From Ralstonia pickettii DTP0602 (GTDB lineage: Bacteria > Pseudomonadota > Gammaproteobacteria > Burkholderiales > Burkholderiaceae), in NCBI GenBank assembly GCA_000471925.1, contig CP006667.1, positions 2,232,001 through 2,296,000 on the forward strand: a stretch of DNA of 64,000 nucleotides. The letters run 5' to 3'. Both the position numbers and the translations under genes were made by a program. Numbering within the stretch: position 1 is the stretch's first letter; each line of letters starts with the position of its first letter. Of this stretch, positions 54,901-63,794 are shown one piece after another. The notes below the pieces were generated by a model. It ran no database searches and was not told where the DNA came from. It worked only from the letters and a program-made list of their open reading frames with translations.

Positions 54901-57597
54901 TCACGCATACAGCGGATTCGGCTTGGCCGGGTCGATCCCATACTTGCGGATCGCCTCGGTCACGCGGGCCGCGGGAATCACTCCCTCGTCGGCAAGTGCC
55001 TTCAGCGCGGCAATCGTGACCCAGTAGCGGTCCACCTCGAAGAAGTGGCGCAGGGCCTCACGGGTATCGGAGCGGCCGAAACCGTCGGTACCCAGCACGA
55101 CATAGCGCTGCGGCACATAGGCACGGATCTGCTCCGCCAGCGCACGCACGTAGTCGGTTGCCACAATCACCGGGCCTTTCGCATCCTGAAGCAGGCGTGT
55201 CACGTGCGGCACGCGGCGCGGCGCTTCGGGGTGCAGCAGGTGTTCGCGCTCGGCGGCCTGGCCGTCGCGAGCCAGTTCGGTCAGGCCCGGAACACCCCAC
55301 AGGTCGGCGGCCACGCCCCAGTCCTTGTGCAGCAGGTCGGCGGCGGCAATCACCTCGTTGAAGATCGTGCCGGCGCCCATCAGTTGCACGCGCGGAGCGG
55401 CATCGTCGGCATCGGCCTTGCGGAACGCGTACATGCCCTTGAGGATGTCCGTCGCGACCGTGTCCCCGGCCGGCATGGCCGGCTGGGCATAGTTCTCGTT
55501 CATGACCGTGAGGTAGTAGTAAACGTCTTCCTGCTCGGCCACCATTCGACGCAAGCCGTCCTGCACGATCACGGCCAGCTCGTACGCGAAGGCGGAATCG
55601 TAGCTGATGCAATTCGGCACGGACGACGCCCACAACAGGGAATGACCGTCCTCGTGCTGCAGGCCCTCGCCGTTGATCGTCGTGCGTCCCGCGATGCCGC
55701 CCAACAGGAAGCCACGGGCGCGCATGTCGCCGGCAGCCCAGGCGAGGTCACCCACGCGCTGGAAGCCAAACATCGAATAGAAGATGTAGAACGGCACCAT
55801 GGTCTCGCCATGCGTCGAGTACGACGTGGCTGCGGCGATCCAGTCAGCCATGCCGCCAGCTTCGTTGATGCCTTCCTGCAGGATCTGGCCGGTTGCCGAC
55901 TCTTTGTAAAACGTCAGCGTATCGGCGTCCTGCGGCACGTAGTTCTGGCCGTCCTGGTTCCAGATGCCGATCTGGCGGAACAGGCCCTCCATGCCGAACG
56001 TGCGTGATTCGTCCGGCACGATCGGGACAATACGCCTGCCAAGCACCTTGTCCTTGAGCAACGTGCCCAGGATGCGCACGAAGGCCATCGTGGTCGACAT
56101 GCCCCGCCCTTCCGGCGTGCCCTGCAGCAGAGTGTCAAACGCTGACAGCGCCGGCACGGGCAGCGACTCGGCCTTCTGGCGCCGCGCCGGCAGATATCCA
56201 CCGAGCGCCTCACGCCGTGCCCGCATGTAGGCCAGTTCCTTCGATCCCTCCGGGAAGCTGACATAAGGGACATCCTCGATCTGGTCATCGGCGATGGGCA
56301 GCGCGTACTTGTCCCGGAGGGCCCGCAGCGCATCCACCTGCACCTTCTTCTGCTGGTGGTTCACGTTGGCAGCCTGGCCCTGCTCCCCCATCCCGTAGCC
56401 CTTGATCGTCTTGGCGAGGATCACGGTCGGGCTGTCGCCGCCTCGCGCGGCTTCCGCGAACGCTGCATAGACTTTCTCGGGATCGTGACCGCCCCGGTTC
56501 AGGTTCCAGAGCTCATCATCGGTGTAGTCGGCCACCAGCGCCTTCAACTCAGGCGTATTGAAGAAGTGCTCGCGCAGGTAGGCGCCCGACTTCGAGCGGT
56601 AGGTCTGGTATTCGCCGTCGACCACTTCCATCATGCGTCGGGTCAGCGCGCCAGTCTTGTCGCGCGCGAGCAAGGCATCCCAGCGGTCGCCCCACAACAC
56701 CTTGATCACCCGCCAGCCGGCGCCCAGGAAGATCGACTCCAGTTCCTGCACGATCTTGCCGTTGCCGCGCACCGGGCCATCCAGCCGCTGCAGGTTGGCA
56801 TTGATCACGAAGACGAGATTGCCCAGTCGCTCGCGTCCGGCCATGCCGATGGCGCCCAGCGATTCCGGCTCATCCATCTCGCCGTCGCCCAGGAACACCC
56901 AGACCTTGCGGTCGTCGGTCTTTGCGATGCCGCGGGCCTGCAGGTACTTCATGAAGCGGGCCTGGTAGATCGCCATCAGCGGCCCCAATCCCATCGAGAC
57001 GGTGGGGAACTGCCAGAAGTCGGGCATCAGCCAGGGATGGGGGTAGGAGGACAGCCCCTCGCCGCCCACTTCACGGCGGAATTTGTCGAGGTGCTTTTCG
57101 GTCAGCCGGCCCAGCAGGAAGGCACGGGCGTAGATTCCCGGCGAAACGTGGCCCTGCACGAAGACGAGGTCGCCGCCATGATCGGCGGTGGGCGCGCGCC
57201 AGAAGTGGTTGAAGCCCACATCGTAGAGCGTGGCGGCCGATGCGAACGAGGCAATATGCCCGCCGACGTTCGAGGTCTTGCCAGCCCGCACCACCATCGC
57301 CATCGCGTTCCAGCGCGTGTAGGCCCGGATGCGGTGCTCGGTTTCGGCATCGCCCGGCATACGCGGTTGCCGGTCGACGGCAATGGTGTTGACGTAGGGC
57401 GTACCCGCGGCATGCGGCTGCGATTGCCCGCGCAGACGCGCATGGGCAATCTGCCGCTCGATAAGGTAGTGGGCGCGCTGCGGGCCGACGTTGTCGATGA
57501 CCCCTTCGATCGCCTCCAGCCATTCCGCGGTTTCTCGCGGATCGTCGTCGCGGGCGTCGGCGGTCGACTCAATCTCGGAATTTTGCGTTGCGTACAT
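54901..57597 (-). CDS. aceE: Pyruvate dehydrogenase E1 component, homodimeric type
   Basis: This 898-residue thiamine-diphosphate enzyme has its TPP motif GDGEMDEPES at 237-246 with the downstream NANLQRLDGPVRGNG. RWNAMAMV and HPWLMPDFWQFPTVSMGLGP mark the E1p type. It decarboxylates pyruvate (or a close 2-oxoacid) and passes the acyl group to E2. No aceF or lipoyl protein is adjacent, so this looks like an accessory copy. A perfect palindrome at 57646-57672 lies 49 bp upstream and is shared with ndh. It is also convertible to an alternative oxo-acid role, which sequence alone cannot decide. Confidence 0.93.
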   Translation of the reverse strand: MYATQNSEIESTADARDDDPRETAEWLEAIEGVIDNVGPQRAHYLIERQIAHARLRGQSQPHAAGTPYVNTIAVDRQPRMPGDAETEHRIRAYTRWNAMAMVVRAGKTSNVGGHIASFASAATLYDVGFNHFWRAPTADHGGDLVFVQGHVSPGIYARAFLLGRLTEKHLDKFRREVGGEGLSSYPHPWLMPDFWQFPTVSMGLGPLMAIYQARFMKYLQARGIAKTDDRKVWVFLGDGEMDEPESLGAIGMAGRERLGNLVFVINANLQRLDGPVRGNGKIVQELESIFLGAGWRVIKVLWGDRWDALLARDKTGALTRRMMEVVDGEYQTYRSKSGAYLREHFFNTPELKALVADYTDDELWNLNRGGHDPEKVYAAFAEAARGGDSPTVILAKTIKGYGMGEQGQAANVNHQQKKVQVDALRALRDKYALPIADDQIEDVPYVSFPEGSKELAYMRARREALGGYLPARRQKAESLPVPALSAFDTLLQGTPEGRGMSTTMAFVRILGTLLKDKVLGRRIVPIVPDESRTFGMEGLFRQIGIWNQDGQNYVPQDADTLTFYKESATGQILQEGINEAGGMADWIAAATSYSTHGETMVPFYIFYSMFGFQRVGDLAWAAGDMRARGFLLGGIAGRTTINGEGLQHEDGHSLLWASSVPNCISYDSAFAYELAVIVQDGLRRMVAEQEDVYYYLTVMNENYAQPAMPAGDTVATDILKGMYAFRKADADDAAPRVQLMGAGTIFNEVIAAADLLHKDWGVAADLWGVPGLTELARDGQAAEREHLLHPEAPRRVPHVTRLLQDAKGPVIVATDYVRALAEQIRAYVPQRYVVLGTDGFGRSDTREALRHFFEVDRYWVTIAALKALADEGVIPAARVTEAIRKYGIDPAKPNPLYA

Positions 57598-57645
57598 GGG
57601 AGTCTCTCTCGGGTGGTTGTATGGCCTGGAACTGAGTATAGACTA

Positions 57646-57672
57646 TAACTACGACTTTTCAAGTCGTAGTTA
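57646..57672. promoter_or_regulatory. Palindromic operator, copy A (aceE)
   Basis: TAACTACGACTT and AAGTCGTAGTTA form 12-bp perfect arms around TTC. It lies 49 bp upstream of the aceE ATG. The same element recurs at 59092-59122 and 59209-59235. Confidence 0.85.
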
Positions 57673-57731
57673 AGCCGTGCATCTCGGCTACGAAACCAGT
57701 TCAACGGCAAGCTCACGACGGAAGCAAAAGC

Positions 57732-57762
57732 AAAGAGGGCGATCCAGTGGATCGCCCTCTTT
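57732..57762. terminator. Bidirectional-looking intrinsic terminator after ndh
   Basis: AAAGAGGGCGATCC (57732-57745) pairs perfectly with GGATCGCCCTCTTT (57749-57762), giving a 14-bp stem and a 3-nt loop. It is 18 bases past the ndh stop. T-rich sequence follows on the minus strand, so it separates ndh from aceE. Confidence 0.9.
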
Positions 57763-57779
57763 CACTATTGCTCGCGCGG

Positions 57780-58991
57780 TCAGGCCACGACGATGCGACG
57801 GGGGTCGGCCAAAGCCAGTGCTTCGGCACGGTCAGCACTTGGCGGATAGATCCACTCGGTGTTGATCTGCGTCTTCAGTGCCTTGGCTTCCGCGCCCACC
57901 AGCTTCACCTGGCGATCCCAGCCCTCGGTATAGACCGCGCCCCACGGACCCAGGTCCAGACACGTCACGTACTTCGGCTGGCTGTAAGGAAGCTGCGCTT
58001 CACCCAGGAGGTCCGCTGCCACGTTGTGACCTGCGGACCGGCCCAGATTCATGGCGTGCTGGCAAGACATCATCGTGACGTTGCCTTCGTCATCGGTGGC
58101 GGCACGGGCGACATCACCGGTGGCGTAGACCGTATCCAGGCCCTTGACCTTCAGGTTGCGATCGACATGAAGGCGGCCGAAGTTGTCGCGCTCCGCCGGG
58201 ATCTGGGCCGTGAGCGTGCTGGCGCGAGCGCCCGCGGTCCAGATGACGGTGGCGGACTCGATGCGCTCGCCGTTCTCGAGCGTGACGCCATTCGCATCCA
58301 CAGCCGCGACACCGGAGCCCAGCTTCCACGTCACACCGAGTTCGCTCAGTGCCTGCGTGATTACCGGACGCGGGCCGGCACCCAGATCGGGACCGACTTC
58401 ATTGTTGCGCTCGACCATGATCACGTTCACGGCCGCGCCATTGCCAAACACCTCGCGCAGACGGGCAGGCAGTTCCGCAGCAGTCTCGATACCCGTAAAA
58501 CCGGCACCGGCGACCACCACCGTGTTGCGCGCTGCGCTTTCGGGGCGGCTGGCCAGGCTCTCGATATGGGCCTCAAGCTGCGCGGCATCCGCCACCTGGT
58601 CGACATTGAACGCGTGCTGGTCAAGACCCGGGATCTGCGGCCGGAACAGGCGGCTGCCGGTAGCGAGGACCAGGCGGTCATAGCCAAGCTTGCGGCGCGA
58701 CGTATCCACGCCCACGCCCGCCAGTTCGACTTCCTGGCTTGCCACATCGATGCGTTCCACGACACCCTGGATGAACTTGATGCCAACAGCCTTGAAGATC
58801 TCCTGCAGCGGAGCTTTCATGCCCGCCGGGTTTTGCTCGTAGAGCCGCGGACGAACATGCAGTTCGGGCTCCGGCGCTACCAGCGCGATCTCCACGTCAG
58901 TGCGCCCCACTTCATCCAGCAGGCGGGCCGAAGCCAGTGCGCTCCAGAAGCCGGCAAAGCCGGCGCCGATAACAAGAATGCGTTTGGACAT
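57780..58991 (-). CDS. ndh: Type II NADH dehydrogenase (NDH-2)
   Basis: This 403-residue single-subunit flavoprotein moves electrons from NADH to quinone without proton pumping. The FAD motif is GAGFAG (9-14), the NAD motif GAGFTGIE near residue 166, and ATGDVARA marks the second FAD site. A C-terminal membrane-binding helix is weak. Two palindromes of the aceE type lie in its upstream region (101-131 and 218-244 bp before the ATG). That suggests joint control with aceE, so NADH is made by one product and burned by the other. Confidence 0.9.
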   Translation of the reverse strand: MSKRILVIGAGFAGFWSALASARLLDEVGRTDVEIALVAPEPELHVRPRLYEQNPAGMKAPLQEIFKAVGIKFIQGVVERIDVASQEVELAGVGVDTSRRKLGYDRLVLATGSRLFRPQIPGLDQHAFNVDQVADAAQLEAHIESLASRPESAARNTVVVAGAGFTGIETAAELPARLREVFGNGAAVNVIMVERNNEVGPDLGAGPRPVITQALSELGVTWKLGSGVAAVDANGVTLENGERIESATVIWTAGARASTLTAQIPAERDNFGRLHVDRNLKVKGLDTVYATGDVARAATDDEGNVTMMSCQHAMNLGRSAGHNVAADLLGEAQLPYSQPKYVTCLDLGPWGAVYTEGWDRQVKLVGAEAKALKTQINTEWIYPPSADRAEALALADPRRIVVA

Positions 58992-59091
58992 GTTTCATGC
59001 TCCTGAATAATCTTCGGTTTCATCTGACCAGACAGGGTCCACGCCTGGCGTAGCGGCCTGATCAGCTCGACGCCAGCCTACGACTGCGCGC

Positions 59092-59122
59092 CTTAACTAC
59101 GATTGTATGAGTCGTAGTTAAG
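59092..59122. promoter_or_regulatory. Palindromic operator, copy B (ndh side)
   Basis: CTTAACTACGA and the matching TCGTAGTTAAG (11-bp arms) have the same half-site spacing as copy A. It is placed about 100 bp upstream of the ndh start in the ndh/secreted-protein intergenic region. Confidence 0.85.
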
Positions 59123-59208
59123 ATAACGCAAGAATTTTTTCAATGACTCGTTCAAAACCGAAGGGGTCTCGCGCAACGGCTTGCGCTCGCGCGAGCGATC
59201 GACTATGT

Positions 59209-59235
59209 TTACTACGACTGTACAAGTCGTAGTTA
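59209..59235. promoter_or_regulatory. Palindromic operator, copy C (secreted protein side)
   Basis: ACTACGACT (59211-59219) and AGTCGTAGT (59225-59233) are perfectly complementary with a 5-bp spacer. The right arm ends 25 bp before the ATG of the small secreted protein, overlapping its likely promoter. Confidence 0.85.
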
Positions 59236-59257
59236 TAGAGCGAAAAAGGAGCACATC

Positions 59258-59536
59258 ATGAAACAGATCGGATGGGTTGGCACCCTTAGCGCGGTTGCCC
59301 TGGTGGCCACAGGCGTTGCTGCCTGGGCGGCGGGGTCCGGGTCGGAGTGGGCAGTGCACGGCACGCCCCACTCGTTAGTGGCAGGCCAGGACTTGACAGG
59401 GGTCTCCGCCCCGCCCGGCCGCACCAATGGCACGGCCGACGAAGGCGAGGCGAGCAAAGCGTCGGGGCCGCCGTATAAGTCGCTGCCTCAGCAGGCCCGG
59501 GGTGGCGCATCCCAGACTGGAATCGCCACAAGCTGA
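59258..59536 (+). CDS. Small secreted protein, hypothetical
   Basis: In this 92-residue protein AAAAAGGAG is ideally placed before the ATG. A signal peptide (WVGTLSAVALVATGVAAWA) is followed by a short Gly/Ser/Ala-rich mature part with no cysteine and no known domain. It is expressed divergently from ndh behind copy C of the aceE/ndh palindrome, so it belongs to the same putative regulon. Its stop lies 11 bp from the convergent hydroxyacid dehydrogenase stop. Function unknown. Confidence 0.7.
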   Translation: MKQIGWVGTLSAVALVATGVAAWAAGSGSEWAVHGTPHSLVAGQDLTGVSAPPGRTNGTADEGEASKASGPPYKSLPQQARGGASQTGIATS

Positions 59537-59547
59537 GCGGCGTCCCG

Positions 59548-60486
59548 CTAGATCGCCGACTTTTTCACCGCACCCGTAGCAAAGAATGCCTGCAGGTTCT
59601 CGAACACCAGTTCGGCCATCGCCTGGCGTGTCTCATGCGTGGCGCTGGCGACATGCGGGAGCAGCACGACGTTGTCCAGTTCGAACAGCGCCTCGGGCAC
59701 GTGCGGCTCATCCTCGAACACATCCAGTCCGGCCCCGGCGATGCGCTGGTGAACCAGCGCATCGACGAGTGCGGCCTCGTCCACCACGGTGCCGCGCGCG
59801 ATATTGATCAGGAAGCCTTGCGGACCCAGTGCGTCGAGGACGGCGGCGGAAACCAGGTGGCGCGTCGACGGGCCGCCGGCGGTGGCGATGACGAGGTAGT
59901 CGGCCCAGCGCGCCAGGTTCTCCAGCGACGGCTCGTAGGAGTAAGGCGCATCGTCGGAGCGGTTGCGGCTGTGATAGCGGACCTCCATGTCGAAGCCGGC
60001 TGAGCGGTGCGCGATCACGCGCCCGATGCGGCCCATGCCGATGATGCCGAGCCGCTTGCCGCTCACGCGCGTGGCCAGCGGAAACTGCCCCTTGGGCCAT
60101 TCGCCCCGGCGCACGAAGCGGTCCGCGGCACTGATCTTGCGCGATACGTCCATCAGCAGCGCAAAGGCGGTATCGGCGACGCAGTCGTTCAGGACATCCG
60201 GCGTATAGCCCACGGCGATGCCGCGGCCGCGTGCGGTGTCGAGGTCGAGCTTGTCCAGGCCCACGCCGAAGCTGGAGATCACGCGCAGCGACGGCAAGGC
60301 GGCCAGCAGCACGGCGTCGGCACCTATCGCGGCGCGCGTGGTCAGGGCCACGAACTCGCTGCCCTGGCGGGCGAGGAAGCCGGCGGGGTCGGTCTCGGTC
60401 CAGAACGGATGGACGTCGTAGTGTTCGGCGAGACGCGCTTCGATGGCTTCCGGCAGGCGGCCGTGCTGCAGCAGGCGGGGTTTCAT
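59548..60486 (-). CDS. D-2-hydroxyacid dehydrogenase (glyoxylate/hydroxypyruvate-reductase-like)
   Basis: This 312-residue NAD(P)-dependent enzyme has its Rossmann motif GMGRIG at 150-155. The catalytic triad is Arg231 (NIARG), Glu260 (DVFEDE) and His278 (LLPHVAS). It reduces a 2-oxoacid to the D-hydroxyacid or the reverse. It ends a leftward group with three Bug receptors and an RraA-like aldolase, which suggests handling of a 2-oxo/hydroxy acid produced by that aldolase. It is 33 bp downstream of the nearest Bug gene. Confidence 0.92.
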   Translation of the reverse strand: MKPRLLQHGRLPEAIEARLAEHYDVHPFWTETDPAGFLARQGSEFVALTTRAAIGADAVLLAALPSLRVISSFGVGLDKLDLDTARGRGIAVGYTPDVLNDCVADTAFALLMDVSRKISAADRFVRRGEWPKGQFPLATRVSGKRLGIIGMGRIGRVIAHRSAGFDMEVRYHSRNRSDDAPYSYEPSLENLARWADYLVIATAGGPSTRHLVSAAVLDALGPQGFLINIARGTVVDEAALVDALVHQRIAGAGLDVFEDEPHVPEALFELDNVVLLPHVASATHETRQAMAELVFENLQAFFATGAVKKSAI

Positions 60487-60519
60487 GCGATGAGTCCTTT
60501 GAAGAGAGAGTCGTGCGCG

Positions 60520-61521
60520 TCAGTCGGCGCGCAGCTTATTGTCGACAATGATTTTTGCGTAGCGCTTGCGGTCGGTGGCGATCAGCTCGCCGAACTGCTG
60601 TGGGGTGCTGCCCACGGGGATCGCGCCCTGCTCTACCAGTTGCTGGCGGACTTCAGGCACCGCCACCACCTGTTTCACGCCCGCGGCGATCTTCTCGACG
60701 ATATCCTTTGGCGTGCCAGCCGGCGCGAGCAGGCCTACCCACGAGCCGGATTCCGCGCCGGAGATCCCGGCCTCCTGCAGCGTCGGCACATTGGGCAACG
60801 CCGGCGAGCGCACCTTTCCCGTCACCGCAAGCGCACGCAGCTTGCCCGCCTTGATGTGCCCCGCGGTCTCCAGCACCGAGGCGAACAGCATGTCGACGTT
60901 GCCGGCCATCAGGTCGGTCATGGCGGCGCCGCCGCCCTTGTAGGGCACGTGCAGCATGTCGGTGCCGGTGGCGGCCTTGAAGATCTCGCCCGACAAGTGC
61001 GGCGAGCCGCCGGTGCCTGAGCTGGCGAACGACAACTTGCCCGGCTGCGCCTTGGCCAGCGCCACCAGGTCCTTCGCGGTCTTGGCGGCCAGCTTGGGCG
61101 TGACCACCAGCACGAACGGCAGCTCGGCCATCTCAGTCACCGGCACCAGGCCATTGGGGTCATAGGAGAGCTTGGTGTACAGCGTGGGGTTGATCGACTG
61201 CGTGCCGACATTGCCCGCCACCAGTGTGTAGCCATCCGGCCTGGCGCGCGCCGCCAGCTCCAGGCCGACATTGCCGGCCGCGCCCGGGCGATTGTCGACC
61301 AGCACCGGCTGCCCCCATAGCTGCGACAGGCGCTGCGTGACCAGCCGCGTGGCGATATCTGTGCCGCCGCCCGGCGTGAACGGCAGGATGATCGTGACCG
61401 GCCGTGCCGGCCAGGCGGTGGCCTGTGCGTGCGCGGTGGGCGCCAGCAGTGGTGCGGCGGCGAGGCAAAGGGCCAGCAGCACGCGGCGCCGGCCGCCGTT
61501 GGCTCGATGTTGATGTGGCAT
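60520..61521 (-). CDS. Bug/TctC-family periplasmic substrate-binding protein
   Basis: This 333-residue receptor has a Sec signal ending TAHAQA, then WPARPVTIILPFTPGGGTD and the ARARPDGYT loop. The ATG at 61521 has GGGAG upstream. It is the third of three successive Bug genes on this strand and lies 20 bp after the second, so they probably form one operon with the hydroxyacid dehydrogenase. The three differ clearly in sequence, so this is not a simple tandem duplication. Confidence 0.93.
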   Translation of the reverse strand: MPHQHRANGGRRRVLLALCLAAAPLLAPTAHAQATAWPARPVTIILPFTPGGGTDIATRLVTQRLSQLWGQPVLVDNRPGAAGNVGLELAARARPDGYTLVAGNVGTQSINPTLYTKLSYDPNGLVPVTEMAELPFVLVVTPKLAAKTAKDLVALAKAQPGKLSFASSGTGGSPHLSGEIFKAATGTDMLHVPYKGGGAAMTDLMAGNVDMLFASVLETAGHIKAGKLRALAVTGKVRSPALPNVPTLQEAGISGAESGSWVGLLAPAGTPKDIVEKIAAGVKQVVAVPEVRQQLVEQGAIPVGSTPQQFGELIATDRKRYAKIIVDNKLRAD

Positions 61522-61541
61522 GGCTGTGTCTCCCTGTCGCG

Positions 61542-62546
61542 TCATTCCGGCTGGATGCCGGCGTCCTTGGCCACCTTGGCCCACTTGACCATCTCGGTCT
61601 GGATAAAGCCGGCGAACTGCGCGGGGCTGCCACCCGCGGGCTCGATGCCGGCCGCCAGCAGGCGTTCGCGCACGTCCGGCGCGGCCAGGGCCTGGCTGAT
61701 GGCGGCATTGAGCTTGTCGATCACGGCCTTGGGCGTGCCGGCCGGTGCGAGGACGCCGCCCCAGGTGCTGGTGTCATAGCCCGGCAGGCCGGCTTCCGCC
61801 ATGGTCGGCACCTGCGGTGCGATCGCCGCGTGCTTGGTCGTGGTGACGGCGAGCGCCTTGACCTTGCCGGCTTTCACCTGCGGGCTGATCGCGGCTACGG
61901 TGTCAAACATCAGCGAGACGCGCCCGCTGGTCAGGTCCGGATGCGCCAGCGTGCTGCCCTTGTAGGGCACGTGGACCATGTCGATGCCGGCCATGCTCTT
62001 GAACAGTTCGCCGGAGAAATGCGGCGCCCCGCCCGATCCGCTCGACGCGAACGACAGCTCGCCGGGATGGGCCTTGCCATAGGCGATCAGTTCCTTGACC
62101 GACTTCACGGGGACCGACGGCGAGACCACCAGCATCAGCGGCACGACGTGCGTCAGCGCGACCGGCTCGAAGCTCTTGACCGTATCGAACGGCAGCTTGC
62201 GCACCATGCTCGGATTGATGGCGTGGCTGCTGGCCACGAGCGCCAGCGTGTAGCCGTCCGGGGGAGCCTTCGCCACCAGGTCGGTGCCGACGATGCCGGT
62301 CGCGCCGCTGCGGTTGTCGACGACTACCGACTGGCCCCAGGCCGCGGTCAGCTTCTGGCCGACCAGCCGCGCCACCAGGTCGATGGCACCGCCCGGCGAG
62401 GCGGGCACGACGATGGTGATCGGTTTGCTGGGATAGCTCTGGGCGCGGGCGCCAGTGGGCGTTAGCGCGAGGAACAGCGCTGTCGCTGCGAGGCCGGCGG
62501 CAAGGCGGGAGTATTTTGGTGCGATGGAACGAACGGTGGTATTCAT
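61542..62546 (-). CDS. Bug/TctC-family periplasmic substrate-binding protein
   Basis: This 334-residue protein has a signal peptide ending GARAQS, followed by YPSKPITIVVPASPGGAID and VAKAPPDGYT. CAGGAGACA sits before the ATG at 62546, and the same ribosome site recurs before the next Bug gene. The upstream 170-bp gap to that gene contains a REP-like hairpin. The ligand is presumably an organic acid. Confidence 0.93.
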   Translation of the reverse strand: MNTTVRSIAPKYSRLAAGLAATALFLALTPTGARAQSYPSKPITIVVPASPGGAIDLVARLVGQKLTAAWGQSVVVDNRSGATGIVGTDLVAKAPPDGYTLALVASSHAINPSMVRKLPFDTVKSFEPVALTHVVPLMLVVSPSVPVKSVKELIAYGKAHPGELSFASSGSGGAPHFSGELFKSMAGIDMVHVPYKGSTLAHPDLTSGRVSLMFDTVAAISPQVKAGKVKALAVTTTKHAAIAPQVPTMAEAGLPGYDTSTWGGVLAPAGTPKAVIDKLNAAISQALAAPDVRERLLAAGIEPAGGSPAQFAGFIQTEMVKWAKVAKDAGIQPE

Positions 62547-62603
62547 GGTGTCTCCTGCCTGAGAATTTATTTGGCGAACGTCGGATGGCCGCTGGCGTTT
62601 TGC

Positions 62604-62627
62604 CCCTCTCCCGGAAGCGGGAGAGGG
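62604..62627. repeat. REP-like hairpin CCCTCTCCCG-GAAG-CGGGAGAGGG
   Basis: A perfect 10-bp stem with a GAAG tetraloop lies between two Bug genes. Elements of this form (CTCTCCC...GGGAGAG) are dispersed intergenic repeats in many GC-rich proteobacteria and can stabilise or attenuate operon mRNA. Confidence 0.75.
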
Positions 62628-62716
62628 AGCACCCAATCGCTGATTCAAGACCTTGCGGCTACGGGACAGCTTGGTCAGCAATCCGGGGGCGGTCTCATGC
62701 CCCCTTCCCTGCCCGC

Positions 62717-63718
62717 TTAGTCGACCCGCGCCCCGGACTTCTTCACCAGCGCTGCCCAGCGCGGGATCTCCTTATCCATCAGCGCCGACAACTCGGCGGG
62801 CGTGCTGCCGACAACTTCCATGCCAAGTTGCTGCGTCAGCCGTTGCTGCACCGCGGGCTGCTTCAGCGCACGCACGACTTCGGCGTTGAGCCGCTGCACC
62901 ACCTCCTTGGGCGTACCGCGCGGCGCGTACAACGCCTGCCAGGAAACCATCTCGAAGCCGCTGACGCCCGCTTCGGCCATGGTCGGCACCTTGGGCAGCA
63001 GCGCGGAGCGCTTGGGCGAAGTCACCGCGAGCGGACGCAGCTTGCCGGCCTTGATCATCGCCTCGCCCGCGGTCAGCTGGTCGAACAGGAAAGGCACGAG
63101 CCCGGCAGCCACGTCCTGCACGGCTTGCGGGCTACCCTTGTATGGCACGTGCGTCATCGGGACTTGGATCAAGTCCGCAAACAGTTCGCCGGCCAGGTGA
63201 GTCGACGTGCCCGCACCGGATGAGGCGAAACTGAGGCCGTTCTTCTTCTTCGCGTAGGCGATCAGTTCCTGCACGTTGTTGACCGGCAGCTCCGCATTCA
63301 CCATCAGCACGTTCGGCACATAGCCGACCAGGCTGACCGGCTCGAAATCCTTGACCGGGTCGTATGACAGGTTCTTGTACAGGCTGGCGTTGATGGCGTG
63401 GGTGCTGATGGTGCCGCCGAAGAGCGTATAGCCATCGGGCTTGGCGCGCGCCACATAGCCCGCGCCCACGGCGCCGGCCGCGCCGGGCCGGTTCTCCACC
63501 ACCACCGGCTGCCCAAGGGCGCGCGAGACTTCCTGGCCGATGGTGCGCGCGACGATGTCGGTCGAGCCCCCGGCCGCGAACGGCACCACCCAGGTGATCG
63601 GGCGCGACGGCCATTTGTCCTCGGCATGTGCCGGTGCGCACACGGCGCCGATGCTGAGTGCCAGGCACGCGGCCACGGTGCGGGCGCCGCGCGTCGCGAG
63701 CGCAATACGTTGCTTCAT
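62717..63718 (-). CDS. Bug/TctC-family periplasmic substrate-binding protein
   Basis: This 333-residue receptor has a signal peptide ending PAHAED, then WPSRPITWVVPFAAGGSTD and VARAKPDGYT. CAGGAGACAAGG precedes the ATG at 63718. It is next to the RraA-like gene (76 bp), with which it likely forms a transport and catabolism pair. The C-terminus KKSGARVD is usual for the family. Confidence 0.93.
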   Translation of the reverse strand: MKQRIALATRGARTVAACLALSIGAVCAPAHAEDKWPSRPITWVVPFAAGGSTDIVARTIGQEVSRALGQPVVVENRPGAAGAVGAGYVARAKPDGYTLFGGTISTHAINASLYKNLSYDPVKDFEPVSLVGYVPNVLMVNAELPVNNVQELIAYAKKKNGLSFASSGAGTSTHLAGELFADLIQVPMTHVPYKGSPQAVQDVAAGLVPFLFDQLTAGEAMIKAGKLRPLAVTSPKRSALLPKVPTMAEAGVSGFEMVSWQALYAPRGTPKEVVQRLNAEVVRALKQPAVQQRLTQQLGMEVVGSTPAELSALMDKEIPRWAALVKKSGARVD

Positions 63719-63794
63719 TCCTTGTCTCCTGCTATGGCCGGTCATCGCCGGCCAGTCTGTGTAGTCGTTGGCGTGGGCCGGCGTCAGTACCGGC

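Noticed and set aside
53491..56007. 838-codon plus-strand frame over the flavoprotein and aceE
   Set aside because: It spans two real genes and the gap between them on the other strand, with no domain and no ribosome site.
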